This document shows, piece after piece, positions 1 through 6,527 of a stretch of 14,150 bases of DNA (position 1 is its first letter; each line of letters opens with the position of its first letter). Source of the stretch: a bacterium (lineage in GTDB: Bacteria > UBP15 > UBA6099 > JAJRTR01); NCBI GenBank assembly GCA_024278215.1, contig JAJRTR010000180.1:1-14150 (forward strand), in the 5' to 3' direction. Under the pieces are notes generated by a model. The model saw nothing but the letters and a program-made list of their open reading frames with translations. It was not told the origin of the DNA and did not search any database. The translations under genes and the position numbers were made by a program.

Positions 1-1820
1 ACTGGGCCGCTGGCGGAGATCGAATAGCCGCTGCTGTTGTTCTCGACATAGAAACTATCTGTTGCGGTATCAATATAAATGTTGAGCGGACCGGTCATCG
101 TGTCGCCTGTCGTCTGGACACCGTCGCCCGCGCTGATGCCCGTGATGCCGGAGCCGTCGCCGACAAGATATGCCGCTGTGATCGTACCTGTAGCGGCTGT
201 TATGTCGCCGGATGCGGTGATGTTGCCGTCGACCTCGAGCCCCCCTTTAACATTACCGCCTGTTGTCATAAGAAAATCAGTCGAATCATACCCATCCAGC
301 AAGCCCGCGTCATCGGCTGCTACACCGGTAAGCCCCGAGCCGTCGCCGGAGAATGCACCGCCCGTAACTGTGCCTGAAACATCGAGTCCGCCGGAAATCG
401 CGACCGCGCCGCTGGCGCTTATCGCGTAACCGGTGCCCGCATTTGCTACACTGAGCGTATCTGTTGAAGTGTCATAAGATATTCCGAGCGGGCCGGTCAT
501 CGTGTCGCCGGTTTCATCGACCCAGTTATCCGTTGTTGCTTCCATAAAGTCTGTGGAGTCCATACCATCGAGCGTGTCCGCGTCTCCGCCGCTCGCGCTG
601 ATACCTGTGATGCCCGAGCCGTCGCCGACGAGATATGCCGCCGTGATCGTGCCGGTTGCCGCCGTGATGTCGCCCGATGCGATAACATCACCATTAACAT
701 CGAGTGAGCCGCTCATCGAGTCGCCTGACATGTCGACCCAGAAGTCCGCCGTGGCATTCATGAAATCTGTCGAGTCGAGTCCATCGAGCGTGTCCGCGTC
801 TCCGCCGCTCGCGCTGATACCTGTGATGCCCGAGCCGTCGCCGACGAGATATGCCGCCGTGATCGTGCCGGTTGCCGCCGTGATATTGCCCGAAATAATG
901 AGGTCGGAGTCTATCTCCAGATCGCCGATCATAAGGTCGCCGTCTGTACGTACCCATTCGTCGGTACCGGCAGTCATAAAATCTGTCGAGTCCATGCCGT
1001 CGAGCGTGTCCGCGTCTCCGCCGCTCGCGCTGATACCTGTGATGCCCGAGCCGTCACCGACAAGATACGCCGCCGTGATCGTGCCGCTGGCTGTGATGTC
1101 GCCCAATGCGACAATATTACTATCGACATTGAGAGGGCCGGTCATCGTGTCGCCGGTTTCGTCGACCCAGTTATCTGTCGTTGCATCCATGAAGTCTGTC
1201 GAGTCGAGTCCGTCGAGTGTATCGGCATCTGTCGCGGCGGAGACGACACCTGTAAGCGCCGAGCCGTCGCCGACAAAATACTCTGCCGTCACAGTGCCGC
1301 TGGCAGTGATATTGTCGCCGGTGATGTCGCCGGATGTGATTATGTCGCCGGTGAGTGTGCCGCCGGTGAGCGACAGTTTTTCGCCGTCGAGTTCCGCGAT
1401 GGCCGATTGCACATCTGTCGCCTCGACGCCGCCCTCTGCCGTGAACGTCACATTTTCGGCTGTGGACTGAAGCGTATACGCCGCGCCTGTGACCTGCTCG
1501 CGCGGTGTGAACGCAGTGCCGTCCACCGAGATTTCCAGGTACACGGGACTTTCCCAGTCGATAGCCGACAGGTCGCAACTGCCCGAACCGATATCATAAG
1601 TAAACAGACCGGTGGCGACCGTAATCGACTGCGCGCCGGACGAGCACAGCATTGTGCCGCCGGTTTCGGCATCGTAGAGCTTGAACGTCATGCTCCTGGT
1701 GCCTGTGACGGCCACATCCGATTGTGCCAGGTATCCCTGGTATCCGATCACCTGTGGTGTCGCGGCATAGGCGACCGCGCAAAGAAATACGAAAATACTC
1801 AGCAGACCAAGGCGTTTCAT
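1..1820 (-). CDS. Secreted repeat-rich fibre-like protein, C-terminus outside window (partial)
   Basis: Open reading frame of 606 codons that begins at 1820 and runs off the left edge without a stop. Residues 1-19 form a Sec signal peptide ending AYA. Residues about 21-116 match a recurrent N-terminal module of secreted repeat proteins (Y-Q-G-Y-L near the start, then F-K-L-Y-D, G-L-F-T and T-P-R-E-Q-V). From about 150 the protein is repetitive: D-A-D-T-L-D-G at 198, 269, 341 and 413 starts units of 71-72 residues. Each holds D-S-T-D-F, often G-D-T-M-T-G-P-L, then I-T-A and V-G-D-G-S-G-I-T-G. A second repeat type (Y-x-I-S-A-S-G) occurs near 465 and 600. The composition is rich in G, T, D and S and almost free of Cys and Lys, as in tail-fibre or stalk-like proteins. 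It is the third gene of a surface cluster. The start is supported by GGAGG 6 bp upstream. An exposed fibre or adhesin role is inferred; the exact family is not recognised. Confidence 0.8.
   Translation of the reverse strand, partial: MKRLGLLSIFVFLCAVAYAATPQVIGYQGYLAQSDVAVTGTRSMTFKLYDAETGGTMLCSSGAQSITVATGLFTYDIGSGSCDLSAIDWESPVYLEISVDGTAFTPREQVTGAAYTLQSTAENVTFTAEGGVEATDVQSAIAELDGEKLSLTGGTLTGDIITSGDITGDNITASGTVTAEYFVGDGSALTGVVSAATDADTLDGLDSTDFMDATTDNWVDETGDTMTGPLNVDSNIVALGDITASGTITAAYLVGDGSGITGISASGGDADTLDGMDSTDFMTAGTDEWVRTDGDLMIGDLEIDSDLIISGNITAATGTITAAYLVGDGSGITGISASGGDADTLDGLDSTDFMNATADFWVDMSGDSMSGSLDVNGDVIASGDITAATGTITAAYLVGDGSGITGISASGGDADTLDGMDSTDFMEATTDNWVDETGDTMTGPLGISYDTSTDTLSVANAGTGYAISASGAVAISGGLDVSGTVTGGAFSGDGSGLTGVAADDAGLLDGYDSTDFLMTTGGNVKGGLEVDGNITASGDITAATGTITAAYLVGDGSGITGISAGDGVQTTGDTMTGPLNIYIDTATDSFYVENNSSGYSISASGP
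565..668 (-). repeat. Repeat copy A, 104 bp identical to copy B
   Basis: One of three direct repeats inside the fibre gene, spaced exactly 216 bp (72 codons) apart. Bases 565-668 equal 781-884 with no mismatch over 104 bp, while bases on both sides differ. It encodes the stretch from I-T-A-A-T-G through V-G-D-G-S-G-I-T-G to D-A-D-T-L-D-G. Confidence 0.9.
781..884 (-). repeat. Repeat copy B, 104 bp identical to copy A
   Basis: Second copy of the in-frame repeat. Its complete identity with copy A, including silent positions, implies recent duplication or gene conversion rather than protein-level selection alone. Confidence 0.9.
997..1086 (-). repeat. Repeat copy C, about 4 mismatches to copies A and B over 90 bp
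   Basis: Third copy, again offset by 216 bp. The mismatches seen are single-base changes at 999, near 1056, and in the following 15 bp. Just past 1086 this copy is one codon shorter than copies A and B (I-T-A-S-G instead of I-T-A-A-T-G). A more diverged copy starts near 1210. Confidence 0.85.
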
Positions 1821-1826
1821 CTTAAA

Positions 1827-1831
1827 CCTCC
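1827..1831 (-). promoter_or_regulatory. Strong Shine-Dalgarno of the fibre gene
   Basis: GGAGG on the minus strand, 6 bp before the ATG at 1820. This is the best ribosome-binding site in the window and it fixes the start of the repeat protein. Confidence 0.8.
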
Positions 1832-1839
1832 AAGCCTCA

Positions 1840-1855
1840 ATTCGATTATACGAAT
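1840..1855 (-). promoter_or_regulatory. Dyad enclosing a TATAAT -10-like hexamer upstream of the fibre gene
   Basis: The 83 bp gap between the Ig protein and the fibre gene is AT-rich. It contains ATTCG and CGAAT arms flanking TATAAT on the minus strand, 25 bp before the start codon. No convincing -35 hexamer lies 16-18 bp upstream, so this is at best a weak secondary promoter or an operator. Read-through from the upstream gene remains the simpler explanation for expression. Confidence 0.25.
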
Positions 1856-1903
1856 GTAAGGTTTATTTCCATTATTTTTATACTTCGATTTTTTATTCAA
1901 CTT

Positions 1904-4207
1904 TCACTTCTCCGGCTCATCCGGGAAATCCGGCGGAAGAGCTTGTTCCACTATCAACATATATGTATCCGTCACAGTGCCGGACTGCATTGTGACCACT
2001 ACCGTTCCGTAATCCGACCCGGTCGTGTACACCACTTCCGCCACACCTTCCATCGTTGTCGCTACAGGATCAATGGAACCTTTATCGACGGAAAACAGGA
2101 CTTCCGTGCCGTCCTTTATCGGGTTACCCGCTGCGTCCGCCACCAATACCGTCAACTCCGCCGCGTCGATTCCATTTGACGTAAGTGTGCCGGTGTCCGA
2201 ATCGTAGTAGATGTCAGTGACTGTGATGCTCGCCACTACGCTTGTGTGTTTCAGGAATGTGTCGTCGTCTTCGATGTTGAGCAGTTTCCAGCCTTCGTCT
2301 TCTTTGTTGAATACCCATACGCCGGTGTGGGCATAAGTGACACTTCCCGTGTCGGTATCCCAGTCGAACTCGATGCGGCCTGTCGTACCGCTGATGATGG
2401 TAGCCTTTACCTGGTAGACAATATCTATGAGACCCTGTTCGGTGAACTTGTCGTCGAGGGCCTGTTCGAGCCTGTTGCTGTCCTCGATACTGTCGTAGTT
2501 CGTGGAGAAGTTATCGTCGACGGCATCCATAAAGGTGTCAACATCATTATCCTTATAAGCCTGCAACATCTTCTCGAACACTTCGCGCAGGGCGTCTTCT
2601 TCCGTCTTGTCGGTATATGTCAGTTCTATGGGATTAAGCATTTCTTCGGATTCGTTGCCGCCGATGTCCGTGGCTCTTGCGACGATCTCGTACTCACCGT
2701 CCGATGGTTTGAAACCATAGGCCCACGCTGTAGTATCTTCGGCCTCGAACCATGATGAACCGTCGTCCATGCTCACTTCCACTTTTGCTATCTCGCACTG
2801 TGTTTTTTCCGCAGTCCCGGCGATATTCAGCTTGCCGTCTATCAGGTTGCCTTTGTTCATTTCCATTTCGCCGCCGAAATCGGGCACAGCAATGTTGGAT
2901 ATCATCTCGATTGTCACAACCGGCGCCTGCACATTTTTCGTAAGCTGCACTTCAAATTCAAATTCTTCGGATTCCGTGTTTCTGCTATCCTTCGCCTGCA
3001 GCGTAATGTTGTAACTATCCGCTTCTTTAAATGTGGGTTTGGCTTCCCATGTGTCCTTGCCTTCCACCTTGAACGATGTTCCGTCCGCTTCGAGGGCCAC
3101 ACTCTCTATCTCGCCGCACACCGATGCCGCTTTACCTTTTATATCCAGTTTCATGTCGCCGCAATCGGTCGACTCGATATCGAGTGTGCCGTCTGCTTCG
3201 ACGCTTTTCCCATTCACTGTTATCGCGCTGAATGTCGGTTTCGGCAGTTCTTCAATCGGCTCGACACTGAGCGAGTATTCGAATTTCGATTCTTTTTCGT
3301 TCGCGTCTTTCGCATTTATTACTATCTTTCGGGCTTTGGTGTCGGAGATTTTGAATTCATATTTGCCCTCGAACGTGATCCCTTTTTCCACGCCCGCATA
3401 GGTTTTGGTCTCCGATCCCACGGCAATAGATATTTCCTTCAGTGCGGCACAATCGCTTTTTATTTTCCAGGCGATAGTTACACTTTTTTTCGGGTCGCAG
3501 ACAGAGTCGGACTTTAGTTCCATTTCGCCGCCGTTGCTTGCCGCGTCTTCATTTATGGTAACCGAAGAAATCTCCGGCGAATCGGTGCATGTTTCCGCCG
3601 CCACGCCTGTCTTTGTTTCTGCTGTAATCGCCTGTGTTGAAAAAGTAATTGTTATTGTTTTGTTTACAACAACTTCGACATATTGAACCTCAGCCGCGTC
3701 CGCCGCTACGCCTGCCGATTTGCCGGTTATGCCGCCGGCGACAGTCGACGACTCGGCGGAAAAGACAAGATTGCCGGTGTCGCCGCTGATCTCCGGTTGC
3801 GCCTGTGCTTCGCCGTCGTCAAAAGTGATGGTCGCCGATTGTGTGACGACGACCTCGACATATCCTGACGTGCCCGCTGCCGTGCCCTCCGCGGCATACC
3901 CGGCGTCGCCGCCGAACTGGATCGAGCTGTCGTCGGTGCTGATCTCCGGCTGATAATTTTCGCCGGAATCACCTGTGGAAGGTGCAGCCTGCACGGGTCC
4001 ACCGCCCTGCGGCTGCGTATTACCACCGCCCACGCCGGTTTCTTCTCCTGCTGCGTCCGAATAAACGATCTGCCCCGTTCCCGTGATCGTCACTTCCTGC
4101 ATCCCGGGTTCGTCTCCCGCCTGGGCAAGTGCTGCCACGCTCCAGGCAAAAAACAGAACAGTAAGAGAAAGAAGATATATTATTCTTCGCTTCATCATCC
4201 TTTTCAT
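1904..4207 (-). CDS. Secreted multidomain Ig-like protein with NTF2-like and Big_1-like domains
   Basis: 767 residues from the ATG at 4207, chosen because AGGA lies 6 bp upstream and the signal peptide (about residues 1-29, ending A-L-A-Q) follows directly. An in-frame ATG at 4225 is possible. Residues about 37-215 hold three degenerate repeats, each with a V-E-V-x-V-like strand, a spacer and P-E-I-S. Three Ig-like domains follow (about 206-317, 322-421, 427-531). Domains 1 and 2 each have a Cys pair 15-16 residues apart (237/253, 349/364); domain 3 keeps only Cys471. Residues about 535-656 look like an NTF2/SnoaL-type fold (helical start, then a G-W-K-L strand). Residues about 657-754 resemble a Big_1/invasin Ig domain. 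It is probably an extracellular or periplasmic binding or structural protein. It lies between the barrel and fibre genes, so a shared surface assembly is inferred. No enzyme motif is seen. Confidence 0.82.
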   Translation of the reverse strand: MKRMMKRRIIYLLSLTVLFFAWSVAALAQAGDEPGMQEVTITGTGQIVYSDAAGEETGVGGGNTQPQGGGPVQAAPSTGDSGENYQPEISTDDSSIQFGGDAGYAAEGTAAGTSGYVEVVVTQSATITFDDGEAQAQPEISGDTGNLVFSAESSTVAGGITGKSAGVAADAAEVQYVEVVVNKTITITFSTQAITAETKTGVAAETCTDSPEISSVTINEDAASNGGEMELKSDSVCDPKKSVTIAWKIKSDCAALKEISIAVGSETKTYAGVEKGITFEGKYEFKISDTKARKIVINAKDANEKESKFEYSLSVEPIEELPKPTFSAITVNGKSVEADGTLDIESTDCGDMKLDIKGKAASVCGEIESVALEADGTSFKVEGKDTWEAKPTFKEADSYNITLQAKDSRNTESEEFEFEVQLTKNVQAPVVTIEMISNIAVPDFGGEMEMNKGNLIDGKLNIAGTAEKTQCEIAKVEVSMDDGSSWFEAEDTTAWAYGFKPSDGEYEIVARATDIGGNESEEMLNPIELTYTDKTEEDALREVFEKMLQAYKDNDVDTFMDAVDDNFSTNYDSIEDSNRLEQALDDKFTEQGLIDIVYQVKATIISGTTGRIEFDWDTDTGSVTYAHTGVWVFNKEDEGWKLLNIEDDDTFLKHTSVVASITVTDIYYDSDTGTLTSNGIDAAELTVLVADAAGNPIKDGTEVLFSVDKGSIDPVATTMEGVAEVVYTTGSDYGTVVVTMQSGTVTDTYMLIVEQALPPDFPDEPEK

Positions 4208-4265
4208 GCCGATTCCTGAATTCATATTCCGTTTCCCATCGGGCTCCGCGCCCTCAGAACTTGTA

Positions 4266-6212
4266 CTATTTAAGGAAGCTGTACATAAGGCGTATCTGGT
4301 TGTTGTTGTAATCCCTGTAATTAAAGAATTTATATTCGATACTCATTTCCCTGTCGTTGTAAATATCAATTTGCTTATAGCTGGTCGTCAGGGCAGTCCT
4401 GTTGTTGGACGTTCCGTTGTAGTAGCGTTCGAGCCCGACGGAAGCTTCGGTCCAGTCTCCGATCTCATAAGAGAATTTCGACTTGTAGAACCTGTTGAGC
4501 GGATTTGCCGCGCCTGTGCGGCGCTCTTTCCTGAACTGGAGATTAACGGAAAGTTTCTTCGTCAGCGGTGTGTCGACTCTGTAGCGCTGCATAGTCCTGT
4601 AATCCTGTACCCCGGCGGTGTTCTTCTGCGCTTTGCGGTCGAAGTCGACCCTGACTTTCGCCGTGCCGATCCTGTCTTTAAGGTTTAACTTGCGCCTGTC
4701 TGTGAATCGTGTGCCTGAAGTACCGCGGGTCTTGTCGTAGTTGCGTGCGGCGGTCAACCTGAAACTCGACCTCTGCTTCAGCGGTATCATATTCAATTGC
4801 AGCGGAAACACCAGCCTGTCTTCGCCCCGCATTACAATCGACTTGTAGCCGCCGCCCACTACAACACGCCGCCCGATCTTCCGGTTCAGCAACGCGGAAA
4901 ACTCTCTCCTGCCGGGCGTGAAAAATGATGTTTCCGACACAAACTCGGACCCGGTCCGTTCATAAGAGGTCTTCAATTTCATGTCCGGGACCCTGCACTG
5001 GAATTCCGCCCATTTCGCCTTCGCGTTGATGTTTTGACCGTAGTTGTATTTTGTTTTCGACAATGCCGTTTCAGCATCGAGACTCAAAGCCGTTTTTTTC
5101 CATTTCCCATTCAGCGACAAAACCTGATTGTCGAGTCGATTTGTACCCTGCAACACACCGGTGTCTTTCACATCCACATATCCCAGCCCCAGCATCGCGT
5201 CGCCGGCCACATCATTTTCAAGCCTGTAGCCCTGCACATATCTGTTGTACCTGGATGTGCGCAGTTTCTTCGGCGTCTTGCCCATCATGATCGTGTATTT
5301 GAAAAGATTATTCGTGCGCTCGTACTGAACGCCCTGCAGCCGGTAGTTCTTGAATGTATATCTCGTGATTTTCGGAAAAAGATCATAAACGGAATATTTG
5401 ACTTTGTTTTTACTCATGGTAATAAAAAAGGTCTTCACTTCGCCATGCTTCTGATCGTCGTCCGTAGTCGAGCGGGTCCTGAGTGAACTCTGAAGTTCGT
5501 AACCGTTCCGTATCTGGCCCAGAAACCTGATACTGAAATCGTTGTAGAAATCAGACTTCGGCTCCATGCTGCTCTGGCTTTCGTCGCCGGAGACCTTTAC
5601 ATTTTCGTATGTTAGTTTGTTTTCGTATGTATAACCGATAACGGTTTTCAGCACTTCCTCGACTTCTTCGGAGATAATCTCTTCCTGCGCCTCGATTTTC
5701 GTTTTTCCGCCGGGCAGCTTTTCCATCTGCGTCAGGCCGGTCGGCGTTGTTACGTCGATCCTGTTGTCGCCGTATACCACTGTGCAGTCGAGGTCTTCGA
5801 AGAACGACTCGAACGGCACTGTCATATTCCCGGAGAAAACTATGGCCGGCTCGACGAGTTCACGCTGCTGGTCGCGCGCGATGTAGAGAGTCTCGCCCTC
5901 TGTATATTCGAGCTGTGCCTGCGCCGTGATGACTGTAGCACGCATCTTGCCGCCCGCAACCTGCGTCTCGAGCTCCGCGTCGAGCAGGTCCATGAGGTTA
6001 TACGTGAGAGGAATATAGAGTATCCCGTTGCGCACAATCGGCTGTTCGTCGGCTCTGTAGAGTTCGCCATCCACATATAAGCCGGGTGCCGATGCGTTCG
6101 TGCTCGCCGCCGCCTGCTCCACGGTCTCCTGCGCCACGACCGAAACCAGCGCAAAAGCCATAATCACAGCAAGGCACGGTACGACTCTGTTTATCAACAG
6201 TTTTAATTTCAT
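4266..6212 (-). CDS. Outer-membrane beta-barrel protein with copper-amine-oxidase-N-like domain
   Basis: 648 residues from the ATG at 6212. GGTGA lies 7 bp upstream and the start is immediately followed by a signal peptide (about 1-28, ending S-V-V-A-Q). Residues about 45-156 carry two tandem halves of the copper amine oxidase N-terminal (stalk) fold: L-Y-V-D-G, N-G-I-L-Y-I-P-L, then M-T-V-P-F-E-S-F and a closing R-I-D-V strand. In this family the domain is a binding or structural module and does not imply oxidase activity. An acidic linker (about 170-200) leads to about 430 residues of alternating polar/aromatic strands typical of an outer-membrane barrel. This part includes Y-D-L-F-P-K-x-T-R-Y-T-F followed by L-Q-G, a pattern I associate with porin-like barrels of poorly studied diderms. 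The C-terminus, M-Y-S-F-L-K, has the usual aromatic near the end. It is first gene of the leftward cluster. A role as pore or anchor for the two downstream proteins is inferred. Confidence 0.78.
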   Translation of the reverse strand: MKLKLLINRVVPCLAVIMAFALVSVVAQETVEQAAASTNASAPGLYVDGELYRADEQPIVRNGILYIPLTYNLMDLLDAELETQVAGGKMRATVITAQAQLEYTEGETLYIARDQQRELVEPAIVFSGNMTVPFESFFEDLDCTVVYGDNRIDVTTPTGLTQMEKLPGGKTKIEAQEEIISEEVEEVLKTVIGYTYENKLTYENVKVSGDESQSSMEPKSDFYNDFSIRFLGQIRNGYELQSSLRTRSTTDDDQKHGEVKTFFITMSKNKVKYSVYDLFPKITRYTFKNYRLQGVQYERTNNLFKYTIMMGKTPKKLRTSRYNRYVQGYRLENDVAGDAMLGLGYVDVKDTGVLQGTNRLDNQVLSLNGKWKKTALSLDAETALSKTKYNYGQNINAKAKWAEFQCRVPDMKLKTSYERTGSEFVSETSFFTPGRREFSALLNRKIGRRVVVGGGYKSIVMRGEDRLVFPLQLNMIPLKQRSSFRLTAARNYDKTRGTSGTRFTDRRKLNLKDRIGTAKVRVDFDRKAQKNTAGVQDYRTMQRYRVDTPLTKKLSVNLQFRKERRTGAANPLNRFYKSKFSYEIGDWTEASVGLERYYNGTSNNRTALTTSYKQIDIYNDREMSIEYKFFNYRDYNNNQIRLMYSFLK

Positions 6213-6230
6213 CAGGACATCACCATTATG

Positions 6231-6251
6231 AATTTTTCGTATCCAAAAATT
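6231..6251 (-). promoter_or_regulatory. AT-only hairpin just upstream of the barrel-gene ribosome site
   Basis: AATTTTT and AAAAATT arms (7 bp) around a 7-base loop, ending about 7 bp before the GGTGA ribosome-binding site. The stem is weak because it is all A-T. It may only reflect local AT richness. Confidence 0.25.
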
Positions 6252-6288
6252 AAGAATGCAGGTCTGCTGTTTCATATTATCGGCGCAC

Positions 6289-6309
6289 AAAAAAATAAGC
6301 CTTGCGGCT
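6289..6309 (-). terminator. Terminator-like hairpin plus T-run in the leader of the surface operon
   Basis: On the minus strand AGCC and GGCT arms close a GCAA (GNRA) tetraloop, followed by TTA-less-than-perfect U-tract: T, A, then seven T. It sits about 105 nt after the predicted transcription start and about 77 nt before the barrel start codon, so it would act as an attenuator rather than a gene-end terminator. The stem is only 4 bp. A competing pairing exists because an upstream GGC (near 6316) can capture the same GCC. Confidence 0.4.
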
Positions 6310-6420
6310 GTTCGCCTTATGTAAATTCACTGATACAATATAATGAAGGTAAGAACTTATTCAACACCATTCCCCAACTTCTGATAAAAACATTCCGGTT
6401 CTCTAATATTATTAACACCT

Positions 6421-6450
6421 ATAATACCAGACAACAGCCTGTTTTGTCAA
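6421..6450 (-). promoter_or_regulatory. Sigma70-type promoter of the leftward surface operon
   Basis: Minus strand TTGACA (6450-6445), an 18 bp spacer and TATTAT (6426-6421). The -35 is perfect consensus and the -10 has one mismatch. The expected start is near 6414, giving a leader of about 200 nt before the barrel gene. It is well placed to drive all three surface genes. Confidence 0.75.
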
Positions 6451-6460
6451 TCATAAACAG
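6439..6460. promoter_or_regulatory. Inverted repeat over the -35 of the leftward promoter
   Basis: CTGTTT and AAACAG arms around a 10 bp centre, covering the TTGACA of the leftward promoter. The position is right for a repressor operator. A 6 bp arm repeat of this kind is expected about once by chance in a region this size, so confidence is low. Confidence 0.25.
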
Positions 6461-6467
6461 CGGTCGG

Positions 6468-6491
6468 TGTGGAGTTCTTTACAACTCCGCA
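6468..6491. promoter_or_regulatory. Imperfect dyad between the two divergent promoters
   Basis: Nine-base arms with 8 of 9 pairs (core GGAGTT and AACTCC) around a 6 bp centre. It ends 2 bp before the rightward -35 and lies 17 bp from the leftward -35. This is where a regulator could control both units. No T-run follows on either strand, so it is not a terminator. Confidence 0.35.
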
Positions 6492-6493
6492 TC

Positions 6494-6522
6494 TTGACTG
6501 CTGGACGCAAGTACAGTATAAT
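6494..6522 (+). promoter_or_regulatory. Sigma70-type promoter of the DUF6504-dinB unit
   Basis: TTGACT (6494-6499), exactly 17 bp, then TATAAT (6517-6522): 11 of 12 consensus bases with optimal spacing. The expected start is near 6529, leaving a structured leader of about 110 nt before the small gene at 6642. A promoter this strong for a mutagenic polymerase suggests that it is normally repressed. Confidence 0.82.
6501..6516. promoter_or_regulatory. Candidate LexA (SOS) operator in the dinB promoter spacer
   Basis: CTG-N10-CAG, the skeleton of the proteobacterial CTGT-N8-ACAG box, with a good right half (TACAGTA) and a weaker left half (CTGG). It fills the spacer between -35 and -10, the classic place for LexA repression, and the downstream genes are an SOS-type polymerase unit. 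The LexA motif differs between phyla and no lexA gene is in view. Confidence 0.42.
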
Positions 6523-6527
6523 GCCTC

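Noticed and set aside
502-1470. Long plus-strand open frame (322 codons) across the repeat region
   Set aside because: It is the antisense shadow of the fibre gene. The minus-strand frame has a signal peptide, a GGAGG ribosome site and recognisable repeats, while the plus frame has no ribosome site and only Ser/Pro/Val repeats from the reverse complement.
1-1820. Phage tail-fibre gene of a prophage
   Set aside because: The G-D-T-M-T-G-P-L type repeats recall tail fibres, but no other phage gene is present and the protein has a Sec signal peptide and neighbours with Sec signals, so a cellular surface protein fits better.
6213-6290. Upstream extension of the barrel gene to a GTG at 6290
   Set aside because: The extension would place 26 polar residues before the signal peptide and start inside the terminator-like T-run. 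The ATG at 6212 has a spaced GGTGA and an immediate signal sequence.
6228-6497. Plus-strand open frame of 89 codons in the divergent region
   Set aside because: It has no ribosome-binding site and spans the leftward promoter and leader. Its composition just reflects AT-rich spacer DNA. A real small gene cannot be fully excluded.
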